Source: Herminiimonas sp. (GTDB lineage Bacteria > Pseudomonadota > Gammaproteobacteria > Burkholderiales > Burkholderiaceae_D). Taken from it: a stretch of 63,743 nt of DNA. The DNA lies in assembly GCA_027310305.1 (NCBI GenBank), contig DAIDBD010000054.1, forward strand, positions 1 through 63,743, read 5' to 3'. Of the stretch, positions 20,665 to 28,760 are shown one piece after another (the stretch's first letter is position 1; the number at the start of each line of letters is the position of its first letter). The position numbers were made by a program, and so were the translations under genes. The notes below the pieces were generated by a model. The model was given only the letters and a program-made list of their open reading frames with translations, was not told the DNA's origin and did not search any database.

Positions 20665-22125
20665 ATGAAACTATTTGAACCGAATCTCCAGACACTGGCC
20701 ATTGCACGAGACGTATTGCTGACGCCGTTCGGTCTGGATGAGTCCAGGCTGATGAAAGCCTTGGGCACCATGTTTACCCACCGGGTCGATTACGCCGATC
20801 TGTATTTCCAGTTTACCAAGAGCGAAGGCTGGAGTTTGGAAGAGGGCATCGTCAAGACCGGCAGTTTCTCGATCGATCAGGGGGTCGGGGTACGCGCCGT
20901 TTCGGGCGAAAAGACCGCCTTTTCCTATTCCGATGAAATCTCCGAGCGCGCATTGCTGGAAGCCGCTGCGGCTACCCGCACCATTGCACGCCAGGGCGCG
21001 GGCAAGGTGAAGGTCGCTTCATCGGCGCAGGCGGCCGGCGGCCGCGCGCTTTACTTGCAGAACGACCCGCTCGCTTCGCTGGATGCAACCGAAAAAGTCA
21101 AGTTGCTGGAGCGCGTCGAGCGCATTGCGCGCGCCAAGGATCCGCGTGTGGTGCAAGTCATGGCCGGGCTGGCCGGAGAATACGACGTGGTGCTGGTGGT
21201 GCGTAGCGACGGCGTGATTGCTGCCGATATCCGGCCGCTGGTGCGCGTGTCGGTGACGGTCATCGCAGAGCAGGACGGACGGCGCGAGATGGGTTCCAGC
21301 GGCGGCGGCGGCCGCTACAGCTATGCTTATTTTACCGATGAACTGCTGGAACAATATGCCAGCGAAGCAGTCGCATCGGCGCTGGTCAATCTCGATGCAC
21401 GTCCGGCGCCCGCAGGCCCGATGACGGTGGTGCTGGGATCGGGCTGGCCCGGTATCCTGCTGCACGAAGCGATCGGCCACGGTCTGGAAGGCGATTTCAA
21501 TCGCAAGGGTTCCAGCACGTTCTCGGGCCGCATCGGCGAACGCGTTGCGGCAAAGGGCGTGACGGTAGTCGATGACGGCACCCTCGCCGATCGCCGCGGC
21601 TCGCTGAACATGGACGACGAAGGCAATCCGACCCAATGCACGACGCTGATCGAAGACGGCATCCTGAAAGGGTATATCCAGGACACGATGAATGCGCGCC
21701 TGATGAACATGCCGGTCACCGGCAATGCGCGCCGCGAATCGTTCGCCCATTTGCCGATGCCGCGCATGACCAATACCTACATGCTGGGCGGCGACAAGGA
21801 TCCGGCAGAGATTATCGCGTCGGTGAAAAATGGTTTGTATGCCGTTAATTTCGGCGGCGGCCAGGTCGATATCACCAACGGCAAGTTCGTGTTTTCGGCC
21901 AGCGAGGCATACATGATCGAGAACGGCAAAGTCACTTATCCGGTCAAGGGTGCGACGCTGATCGGCAATGGCCCCGACGTGCTGAATCGGGTATCGATGA
22001 TCGGTAACGACATGCGGCTCGATTCCGGTGTCGGTGTTTGCGGCAAGGAAGGACAGAGCGTGCCGGTCGGCGTCGGGCAACCGACCTTGCGCATCGATGG
22101 CGTGACCGTGGGCGGAACCGCGTAG
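20665..22125 (+). CDS. tldD: TldD metalloprotease subunit
   Basis: Zinc metalloprotease that with TldE/PmbA unwinds and trims peptides such as microcin B17 precursor and CcdA. The 486 residues carry the characteristic HEAIGH motif (HExxxH, near residue 265) followed by [12 protein letters not shown], and the C-terminal [18 protein letters not shown]. Length matches the family. The partner tldE/pmbA is not in the window. It follows the nitrilase gene by 192 bases and may have its own promoter. Confidence 0.95.
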   Translation: MKLFEPNLQTLAIARDVLLTPFGLDESRLMKALGTMFTHRVDYADLYFQFTKSEGWSLEEGIVKTGSFSIDQGVGVRAVSGEKTAFSYSDEISERALLEAAAATRTIARQGAGKVKVASSAQAAGGRALYLQNDPLASLDATEKVKLLERVERIARAKDPRVVQVMAGLAGEYDVVLVVRSDGVIAADIRPLVRVSVTVIAEQDGRREMGSSGGGGRYSYAYFTDELLEQYASEAVASALVNLDARPAPAGPMTVVLGSGWPGILLHEAIGHGLEGDFNRKGSSTFSGRIGERVAAKGVTVVDDGTLADRRGSLNMDDEGNPTQCTTLIEDGILKGYIQDTMNARLMNMPVTGNARRESFAHLPMPRMTNTYMLGGDKDPAEIIASVKNGLYAVNFGGGQVDITNGKFVFSASEAYMIENGKVTYPVKGATLIGNGPDVLNRVSMIGNDMRLDSGVGVCGKEGQSVPVGVGQPTLRIDGVTVGGTA

Positions 22126-22133
22126 TTGCCGTT

Positions 22134-22362
22134 TCAGCCACAATGCTTCAATGGCCGTGTGATCTCATTGGATTTCTCCTCGCAGCGCTGCTGACCCCAA
22201 TGCCAGCCCCATCTCGCTCGCGTAGGCGCGCAGCCCGCCGGCCCCGCAACAGGTCGACATCGATCCTCTGGCACTCTTGCCATCGATTGCAATGACCCCG
22301 TCCGGCATTGGGCACACATGCCCGATCGTATCGTGACGCGGTATCGCGTTGCGCAATTCCAG
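22134..22362 (-). pseudogene. ISAs1-family transposase remnant
   Basis: Translated on the minus strand, the piece contains LELRNAIPRHDTIGHV, then VIAIDGKSARGS, then RAYASEMGLALG, and after a one-base frameshift QQRCEEKSNEIT. These are consecutive landmarks of ISAs1-family DDE transposases (IP-SHDTFGRV, VIAIDGK, SA-ASE-GLALGQ, EKSNEI). The segment between the first two landmarks is shorter than in the family, so an internal deletion is likely. The extra G lies in the TTGGGGTC tract near 22195-22202. Both ends of the gene are missing. It is an old insertion that no longer encodes a protein. Confidence 0.82.
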
Positions 22363-22465
22363 GTACTGGCATGACTTACGCGAAACGACAAAGAAGTAGG
22401 GTGCCCCGGGGCGAACGGCAATCACGGTTAACCTCAATCAATATGCGCATCTTCATGCAATCGCC

Positions 22466-22488
22466 CAGGGTGCGCATGGCGCACCCTG
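22466..22488. repeat. REP-like perfect hairpin
   Basis: CAGGGTGCGC (22466-22475) and GCGCACCCTG (22479-22488) form a 10-bp perfect stem with a three-base loop. No T run follows on either strand. It lies 35 bases past the end of cpoB on the minus strand, so it may protect or end the tol-pal transcript. The sequence resembles short intergenic palindromes seen repeatedly in betaproteobacterial genomes. Confidence 0.55.
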
Positions 22489-22522
22489 TACATTCTCTAC
22501 TTGCCGGACATATCGATGGCAA

Positions 22523-23281
22523 TTATCTGAAGACGGCCAAACGTTCCTTGGCGGTTTGGGCCGCCGATGAATCGGGATACTGCGCAACGAGCGCTTCCAG
22601 CGCTTTTCTTGCCGCGGCTTTGTCTTTCAGTTCGGTATAACAGCTGGCGATGTTCAACATTGCATCAGGCGCTTTCGGATTGTCCGGATAGTTATTCACG
22701 ACGGTCTGTTGCGACGCAATCGCGTTGCGGTAGTCGCGTTGCGCATAATACGTGTTGCCAAGCCAGTAGTGCGCCGAAGCGGCGAATCCCGATTGCGGAT
22801 AGAGCCGCAGGAAATTGAAGAACGTCGAGCCGGCATTCTTGTAATCGCCGGCCTTGAAGTAGGCCAGCGCCGCGTCATAGGCCTTTTGCTCGGCAGGCTC
22901 GATGCTCACTTCCCTGCCGTCCACCGTGGCCTTCTGCGGTTCCATTTTGCGCAAGCGCGTATCTAGGTCGGTATAAAAATCCTTTTGCCGCCGCTGCTCG
23001 TTGGCCAGCTCGTTGGCCAGTACTTCGACTTGACCGCGCAGTTTGGCGATCTCCGCGCGCAACTGTTCGCTTTGACCGGCCAAATCCAGGTTCGTGGATT
23101 TGTCCGCCTTGTTTTCAAGGCGGTTATTGAACGAGTCGAGCCGGGCGCGCAAGTCGATAATTGCCCGGCGTGCTTCATCGTCATCGAACAGAGCAGCCCG
23201 GGCCTGCAATGGAGCAATGCAGAAACCGGCTATCACGGCTGCAACAAGCACGGATTTCTTAATGAAGGTTTTCATGATCAT
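22523..23281 (-). CDS. cpoB: Tol-Pal coordinator CpoB (YbgF)
   Basis: Periplasmic protein that links Tol-Pal constriction to peptidoglycan synthesis by PBP1B in E. coli. The 252 residues start with a signal peptide ending at QARA. A coiled-coil segment follows (about 40-105, with LDSFNNRLENKAD), then a C-terminal TPR region (about 125-250, with repeated AYFKAGDYKNA and HYWLGNTYYAQRDY patterns). The start ATG at 23281 overlaps the pal stop as TGATG, so translation is coupled. It is the last gene of the operon. Confidence 0.94.
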   Translation of the reverse strand: MIMKTFIKKSVLVAAVIAGFCIAPLQARAALFDDDEARRAIIDLRARLDSFNNRLENKADKSTNLDLAGQSEQLRAEIAKLRGQVEVLANELANEQRRQKDFYTDLDTRLRKMEPQKATVDGREVSIEPAEQKAYDAALAYFKAGDYKNAGSTFFNFLRLYPQSGFAASAHYWLGNTYYAQRDYRNAIASQQTVVNNYPDNPKAPDAMLNIASCYTELKDKAAARKALEALVAQYPDSSAAQTAKERLAVFR

Positions 23282-23802
23282 CAATAGACGATATCCGTGC
23301 GGCGGTTTTCAGCCCACGCAGCTTCGTCGCTGCCGAGCGCCTTCGGTTTTTCCTTGCCGAACGAGACCGCTTCCATTTGCGAATCCGACACGCCTAACAA
23401 TGCCAGCGATTTGCGCACGGCTTCGGCGCGCTTCTGACCTAATGCCAGATTATATTCGCGGCCGCCGCGATCATCGGTATTGCCCTGAATGATGATTTTA
23501 CGGTTCTTGTTGGCCGTCAGATAGCGGGCATGTGCTTCGATCACAGGCTTGAATTCGTCCTTCACGGTATAGCTGTCGAGGTCGAAATAAATGCTGCGCT
23601 TGGCGAGGATGCCTTGCGGATCGTTCAGCGGATCAGACGATTGCGTACTCACTGTGGAAACGGTGCGCGGGTCCGCGCCGCTGTTCGGTGCGGTGCCGGC
23701 ACGTTCTTCAACCGGCACTTTTTCATCCAGCTTGACTGATGAACATCCGCTGAACAGCAAGGCGCTCGATAAGATAATGGTGAAAGTGGTCAAAATGCGC
23801 AT
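23281..23802 (-). CDS. pal: Peptidoglycan-associated lipoprotein Pal
   Basis: Outer-membrane lipoprotein that anchors the outer membrane to peptidoglycan and binds TolB. The 173 residues have a signal peptide with lipobox LFSGC and a C-terminal OmpA-like domain. The peptidoglycan-binding signature is present as IIIQGNTDDRGGREYNLALG followed by RAEAV. AAGGAG lies seven bases before the ATG at 23802, which selects this start over an in-frame Met twelve codons earlier. Confidence 0.97.
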   Translation of the reverse strand: MRILTTFTIILSSALLFSGCSSVKLDEKVPVEERAGTAPNSGADPRTVSTVSTQSSDPLNDPQGILAKRSIYFDLDSYTVKDEFKPVIEAHARYLTANKNRKIIIQGNTDDRGGREYNLALGQKRAEAVRKSLALLGVSDSQMEAVSFGKEKPKALGSDEAAWAENRRTDIVY

Positions 23803-23841
23803 GTAATTCTCCTTGTTGTATAACCTGCATGAATTCATGAA

Positions 23842-25104
23842 TTATTTCATGAACGGGCCCCAGGTCGGCTCCCTGATATCGCCTGCCTGGACTGTCAAAC
23901 GGTGCCTGACGCGGCCATCCACTGAAACAACCGCAAGCGACCCGCGGCGTCCGGATTCGGTCGCGTACATGATGTATTTGCCGTTGGGTGAAAAGCTGGG
24001 CGACTCGTCTTTGACGGTGTCGGACAGCCGTTGTTCCTGGGCATTTGTCAAATCGAGCACATACAACTGGAATTTACCTTCCCTGCGGGAGATATAAGCC
24101 AGCGTTTTGCCGTCCGGTGAAATGCGCGGGCTGATGTTGTAGCTGCCGTTGAACGTCACGCGCTGCGCGCCGTCCCCGGTTGCACTCATCCGGTAAATCT
24201 GCGGGCCGCCGCTGCGGTCGCTGGTAAAGTAAATCTGCCGGCCATCGGCTGAAAACTGCGGTTCGGTATCGATGCCGTTGGTGTTGGTGAGCCGCTGCAG
24301 ACCGGTACCGTTCGCATTGACTACATACACCTGCGTCAAGCCGCCGCGCGACAGCGCTACCGCCAACTTTGAGCCGTCCGGCGACCATGACGGCGCCGAG
24401 TTGCTGCCTTTGTAGTTGGCAACCGCGATGCGCTGCTTGGTCACCAGATCCTGCACATAGACTACCGGTTTCTTGTTTTCGAAAGAGACATAGGCCACCT
24501 TGGTGCCGTCCGGCGACCATGCCGGGGAAATGATCGGTTCATTCGAGCGCAATGCGACGTGGGTATCTTCGCCATCGGAATCGGCGATCTCCAGCCGGTA
24601 TTCATTGCCGGATTTGGTGACATAGGCAATGCGCGTGGCGAATGCGCCGCGCACGCCGATCAGCTTCTCGTAAATATCGTCGGCGATCTTGTGCGCCGTG
24701 ACGCGGGTGAACTGGGCCGGCGCCGCAAGCGCCAACGCGGACAACTGCGTCGATTTGACGGTATCGAGCAGCTTGTATCGGACATCGAAACGGCCATCCG
24801 CCAAACGCTGCACGCTGCCGACGACGAGCGCATCGGCGCCGCGCGATTTCCAGTCGTTCAAATTGATCGGCGACGTCTCCGACATCACGTTGCCGGTGTC
24901 GATGATCTTGAAGAAGCCGCTGCGCGCCAGATCGGCCTTGATGATCGCGGTGACTTGCTGCGGCGCGATCGATTCGTCGGCGAAGCCGGCGACCGCAATC
25001 GGAATCTGGGTGGCGCCGACGCCGGTGATTTCAAAGCGCAATTGCGCCTGTGCCGTGACGCATACGGTCAGCAGGGCGAGGACGATCAAGCGGAAACGAT
25101 TCAT
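23842..25104 (-). CDS. tolB: Tol-Pal periplasmic protein TolB
   Basis: Periplasmic beta-propeller that binds Pal and, through its N-terminal segment, TolA. The 420 residues carry a signal peptide ending at TAQA (about residue 20), an N-terminal alpha/beta domain, and a six-bladed propeller from about residue 160 with recurrent SPDGTK/SPDGKTLAY-type PD40 repeats. Length is normal. It begins 12 bases after tolA. Confidence 0.97.
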   Translation of the reverse strand: MNRFRLIVLALLTVCVTAQAQLRFEITGVGATQIPIAVAGFADESIAPQQVTAIIKADLARSGFFKIIDTGNVMSETSPINLNDWKSRGADALVVGSVQRLADGRFDVRYKLLDTVKSTQLSALALAAPAQFTRVTAHKIADDIYEKLIGVRGAFATRIAYVTKSGNEYRLEIADSDGEDTHVALRSNEPIISPAWSPDGTKVAYVSFENKKPVVYVQDLVTKQRIAVANYKGSNSAPSWSPDGSKLAVALSRGGLTQVYVVNANGTGLQRLTNTNGIDTEPQFSADGRQIYFTSDRSGGPQIYRMSATGDGAQRVTFNGSYNISPRISPDGKTLAYISRREGKFQLYVLDLTNAQEQRLSDTVKDESPSFSPNGKYIMYATESGRRGSLAVVSVDGRVRHRLTVQAGDIREPTWGPFMK

Positions 25105-25116
25105 GTTATGGATGCC

Positions 25117-26046
25117 TTATTGGTTGTCTTTAGGCTTGTGCAAAAAAGTGAAGCTGGAAGGTACGGAGCCGGATTTATCGGCCGGATAAGGCTCCGAGCG
25201 CCGAATCGCGCGCTCGACGGCTTCATCGAAGCCGGGCAGCCCGCTCGGACGTAATTTTTTGATGCTTCTGACCGATCCGTCGGGCAATAGTTCGACGGTA
25301 TATTCGACCGCCGGATTATTTGCCAGATCAGGCGGCACGATATAGGTTGTGTTGCTCTTGATTTTGGCGCTCAGGCGTGACACATAACCGGAGTCGGCGC
25401 GGCCGCCTTGCGCTTTCGGCGCATCGCCCGTGCCACCGGCGCCAGCCACGCCGCTAGTGATGCGGCGCATCTCTTCGTCACGTATTTTTGCCATCATTTG
25501 CGCATCGGCCGCATCCTGCTTGCGCTTCTTTTCCGCGGCGATTTTTTTGGCTTCCGCCGCAACTTTTGCTTCCTCGGCCGCTTTCCTTGCTTTTTCCGCC
25601 GCGATTTTTTTCTTCGCCGCTTCAGCCTCGTCTTTCTCTTTTGCGAGTCGCTGTTCCAGCGCCTTTTCTTCCTGCTTCGCTTGCAGTTCTTCCAGCCGCT
25701 TTTTTTCTTCCCGCAGCTTGCGCTTCTTTTCCTGCTCCAGCGCGATATCGGGCTTGGCAACCGGAGGTTCGATCACGCGCGGTTTCGGCGTTTCCTTGAC
25801 GGCCGGTTTCGGCTCGGGCTTGGGTTCCGGCTTTACTTCGGGCTTCGGTTCGGGTTGCGGGCGCGGCGCGGCTTCGCGCGGCTGCAGGCTCCACACTTCG
25901 GCTTCGACCGCGACCGGCGTTTCATTTTGCCAGCGCACGCCGATCCAGAGGAGGGCGATCAATGCCGCATGCACGATTGCCGCCAGCGTGATCGCACGCC
26001 AGCGGCCTGGTTCTTTCGGTACGTGATAAGGCGTTGTGTCAGTCAT
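25117..26046 (-). CDS. tolA: Tol-Pal inner-membrane protein TolA
   Basis: Energy-transducing protein joining the TolQR motor to TolB/Pal. The 309 residues show one membrane span (about 18-37), a Pro-rich stretch with repeated PEPKPE units (about 60-95), a long Lys/Glu/Ala-rich helical domain (about 95-195), and a C-terminal TonB-like domain from about 225 with VEYTVELLPDGSVRSIKKLRPSGLPGFD compressed to its core here as PSGLPGFDEAVERAI. Nine bases separate it from tolR. The low-complexity region gives strong codon bias and long shadow frames on the opposite strand. Confidence 0.96.
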   Translation of the reverse strand: MTDTTPYHVPKEPGRWRAITLAAIVHAALIALLWIGVRWQNETPVAVEAEVWSLQPREAAPRPQPEPKPEVKPEPKPEPKPAVKETPKPRVIEPPVAKPDIALEQEKKRKLREEKKRLEELQAKQEEKALEQRLAKEKDEAEAAKKKIAAEKARKAAEEAKVAAEAKKIAAEKKRKQDAADAQMMAKIRDEEMRRITSGVAGAGGTGDAPKAQGGRADSGYVSRLSAKIKSNTTYIVPPDLANNPAVEYTVELLPDGSVRSIKKLRPSGLPGFDEAVERAIRRSEPYPADKSGSVPSSFTFLHKPKDNQ

Positions 26047-26055
26047 GAAGCATCA

Positions 26056-26496
26056 TCATCTGGTGGCGAGTCCGACGCGATCGAAGCCCAGCTTTTTCGC
26101 TTCCGAAACAACCTGGATCACTTCGTCGTACTTGATATCCTTGTCGGCTGAAATCATTACCGCCATGTCCGGATTGTTCCGATGCAGCGCGCCAAGCTTT
26201 TGTACCAGATCGGCCCGGCCGCTGATGACATCGGCTTTGCCTGCGTCGCTTTTCGGTCGATTGATGGCAATCGTCGCGGTCGTGTCGGGTTTCAACGTGA
26301 TCCGGATGTATTCGGGCGGCGGCAGCGATGATTTGCCGGCGGTGGGCAGATTGATCACGCCGGGATTGGTGATCGGCGCGGCGACCATGAAAATGACGAG
26401 CAGCACCAGCATCACATCGATATACGGCACGACGTTGATTTCGGATTTGAACTTGCGGGTGCGGCCGCCACGCAAAGAGGAAGATGAATTCGCCAT
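26056..26496 (-). CDS. tolR: Tol-Pal motor protein TolR
   Basis: ExbD/TolR-family proton-channel subunit. The 146 residues have one membrane helix (about 22-42) containing the essential Asp in VPYIDVMLVLLVIF, then a periplasmic domain (MISADKDIKYDEVIQVV). The start ATG at 26496 overlaps the tolQ stop as TGATG. Together with TolQ it converts proton flow into movement of TolA. Confidence 0.96.
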   Translation of the reverse strand: MANSSSSLRGGRTRKFKSEINVVPYIDVMLVLLVIFMVAAPITNPGVINLPTAGKSSLPPPEYIRITLKPDTTATIAINRPKSDAGKADVISGRADLVQKLGALHRNNPDMAVMISADKDIKYDEVIQVVSEAKKLGFDRVGLATR

Positions 26497-27197
26497 CAGT
26501 GCGCCTGCCGTTGCAAGATATTGGAAAATTCTTCGATGAAGCTTTCGAAGCGAATCGCCAGACGGTCGATGTCGTGCGAATAGCGGTTGTAGGCGACCAC
26601 CGCCGGAATCGCCGCAAACAGGCCGATTGCTGTCGCAATCAATGCTTCCGCGATGCCGGGGGCAACCGCTGCCAGCGTCGCCTGCTGCACATTGGCCAAG
26701 CCGCGAAACGCATTCATGATGCCCCACACGGTGCCGAACAAGCCAACATAAGGGGAAACCGAGCCGACCGATGCCAGGAACGCCAGGTGCGATTCGAGCG
26801 CATCCATCTCGCGCTGATACGCCGCGCGCATTGCGCGCCGCGCGCCGTCCAGCATCGCGCTGTTGTCGATCGGCCCCTTGTTCGCAAACGATGCCTTCGC
26901 CTTGTTGAATTCGCCCATGCCCGCTTCGAAGATGCGTTCCAGCGCGCCGTTTTTTCCGGTGCGCTGGCGGCGCGTCGAGGCGGCGTCTTCGTACAGGTTA
27001 TTCAGATTGCCGCCGGACCAGAAAATGCGCTCGAATTCTTCGGTCTGCGCCTGCGCGCTTCTGATGGCGAACATCTTGCGGAAAATATAAGTCCAGCTCA
27101 TCACCGAGACAATCAGCAAAAGCGCCATGACGAGCTGCACAAGCAGCGAGGCATGGGTAATGAGGGAGAGGAAGGATAGGTCTTGGGTGACTGTCAT
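26496..27197 (-). CDS. tolQ: Tol-Pal motor protein TolQ
   Basis: MotA/TolQ/ExbB-family channel subunit of the inner membrane. The 233 residues contain three membrane segments (about 15-40, 130-155 and 165-190) and the conserved cytoplasmic block with YVGLFGTVWGIMNAF and GIAEALIATAIGLFAAIPAV. It overlaps tolR by one base and lies 124 bases downstream of ybgC. Confidence 0.97.
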   Translation of the reverse strand: MTVTQDLSFLSLITHASLLVQLVMALLLIVSVMSWTYIFRKMFAIRSAQAQTEEFERIFWSGGNLNNLYEDAASTRRQRTGKNGALERIFEAGMGEFNKAKASFANKGPIDNSAMLDGARRAMRAAYQREMDALESHLAFLASVGSVSPYVGLFGTVWGIMNAFRGLANVQQATLAAVAPGIAEALIATAIGLFAAIPAVVAYNRYSHDIDRLAIRFESFIEEFSNILQRQAH

Positions 27198-27321
27198 GGA
27201 GGTTGTGGACTAAATCGGTTCTGGTCAATTGTATTCGGAAAACAGACGGATTCCGGTTGTCCGGGCTGCGTTTTCAAGTGGAACCCGGCAGGAATACGGC
27301 AATTTTTCAGTGTGTGATCGG

Positions 27322-27732
27322 CTATTTTATTTTTTCCAATACGTCGCCCGGAATGGCGGCGGGCCGGAACGTCGCCGTGTCGACACAGCCCACTTTTATG
27401 TGCCCGGCAGCGAGCAATTCCCGCTGCGTCCCATTGATGCGCCATGCCTCTTGCACGAATTGCACCGATGCGCGGCCCAGGCGTTCGACCACGACAGTTA
27501 GTTTCAGTTCATCATCAAGTTTCGCAGGAGCATGATAATCGACCGCGGTATTTTTAACGACAAACATTACACCATGCAATTCTGTCAAGGCTTGCTGGCT
27601 TACTCCGGCGGCACGCAGCCATTCGGTACGCGCGCGTTCAAAAAATTTCAGGTAATTTGCATAAAACACCACGCCGCCGGTATCGGTGTCTTCATAATAA
27701 ACGCGGATGGTCCAGGTGAAATTGTGGGGCAT
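27322..27732 (-). CDS. ybgC: Acyl-CoA thioesterase YbgC
   Basis: Hot-dog-fold thioesterase that heads the tol-pal operon. The 136 residues carry the 4HBT signature YYEDTDTGGVVFYANYLKF with the catalytic Asp, and RARTEWLR after it. The ATG at 27732 fits the family start; a GTG at 27768 is also in frame. In E. coli YbgC acts on acyl-CoA esters and contacts acyl carrier protein and phospholipid enzymes. Its role in Tol function is not settled. Confidence 0.94.
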   Translation of the reverse strand: MPHNFTWTIRVYYEDTDTGGVVFYANYLKFFERARTEWLRAAGVSQQALTELHGVMFVVKNTAVDYHAPAKLDDELKLTVVVERLGRASVQFVQEAWRINGTQRELLAAGHIKVGCVDTATFRPAAIPGDVLEKIK

Positions 27733-27867
27733 GTTCCGAATTCTTATTTGTTCCAAAGGATGAGCCACGCATTTCGCTTGGCATGGCGAACCTATCCTGC
27801 TGGGGGAGTGCTGTTGGAAACGGCTTCCGGTTTCAACAGGCGCGGCCGCATCCAGCCTCGTCCAGCG

Positions 27868-28614
27868 TTAATTCCGCTTGATCGTCAAAGGTGAAAATCC
27901 CTGACAGGCCGGCATTATTTCAATGTAATTGATATTCACATGCGCCGGCAGCGTCGCGATCCAGTAGGCTGTCTCGGCGATGTCGCCGGCAGTCAGCGGC
28001 ACGGTGCCTTCGTACACTTTCGCCGCGGCGTCATCGTTGCCCTTGAATCGAACGTTCGAGAATTCGGTGCCGCCGCACAGGCCCGGCGCGATGTTGGTGG
28101 CGCGCACGCCGGTGCCGAACAGGTCGGCGCGCAGATTCAGCGTGAACTGGTCGACGAATGCCTTGGTCGCGCCATATACATTGCCGCCCGGGTAAGGATA
28201 GGCGCCGGCGACGGAACCGATATTGATCACCAGACCGCGACCGCGCGCAACCATGTCGGGCAGGATTTTCCGGGTCATCGTGACCAGGCCCTTGCAGTTT
28301 GTCTCGATCATGGTTTCCCAGTCGTCCAGCGATGCCTTGTGCGCCGGTTCGATGCCCAGCGCGAGTCCGGCATTGTTGACCAGCACATCGATTTCCTGCC
28401 ATTCGTCGGGCAGCGCGGCGATCGCACTGTCGATCGAAGCCTTGTCGGTGACGTCCATGACGATCGGCAGTACCGACGCGCCGAGTTCGGCGGCAAGCGC
28501 ATCAAGCCGATCCTTGCGGCGGCCCGTGGCAATGACCTGATGGCCATGCCGTGCAAATTTGCGCGCGATTTCAGCACCGAAGCCGGCCGTTGCGCCGGTA
28601 ATCAAGACGACCAT
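27868..28614 (-). CDS. ydfG: YdfG-type short-chain dehydrogenase (3-hydroxy acid / malonic semialdehyde)
   Basis: NADP-dependent classical SDR of 248 residues. The cofactor motif TGATAGFG is near residue 8, NNAG near 85, and the catalytic Ser with YxxxK appears as GSVAGAYPYPGGNVYGATK around 135-155. The C-terminal GGTEFSNVRFKG and THE LPAHVNINYIEIMP pattern is specific to YdfG, which oxidises L-allo-threonine and reduces malonic semialdehyde. AAGGAAA precedes the ATG at 28614. It stands alone between ybgC and pabB on the same strand. Confidence 0.9.
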   Translation of the reverse strand: MVVLITGATAGFGAEIARKFARHGHQVIATGRRKDRLDALAAELGASVLPIVMDVTDKASIDSAIAALPDEWQEIDVLVNNAGLALGIEPAHKASLDDWETMIETNCKGLVTMTRKILPDMVARGRGLVINIGSVAGAYPYPGGNVYGATKAFVDQFTLNLRADLFGTGVRATNIAPGLCGGTEFSNVRFKGNDDAAAKVYEGTVPLTAGDIAETAYWIATLPAHVNINYIEIMPACQGFSPLTIKRN

Positions 28615-28760
28615 GGGAAATTTCCTTGTTGTGATTGGCTGCGTGAGAGGAATTTTATTATTCAAATTGTAGCTGAAAGGATTTGCTGCCGTGATTTGCC
28701 GGACCGTCAGCTATCGTCCAACAAAGCCGCAATATTTTCAAAGCAGCGCGGCAGTCAAGG

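Larger units (their letters stand above)
22126..22522. other. Non-coding interval with transposase remnant and hairpin
   Basis: This 397-base gap between tldD and cpoB (convergent) contains a decayed ISAs1-family transposase piece on the minus strand (22134-22362) and a perfect 10-bp-stem hairpin (22466-22488). I see no intact gene here. Confidence 0.8.
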
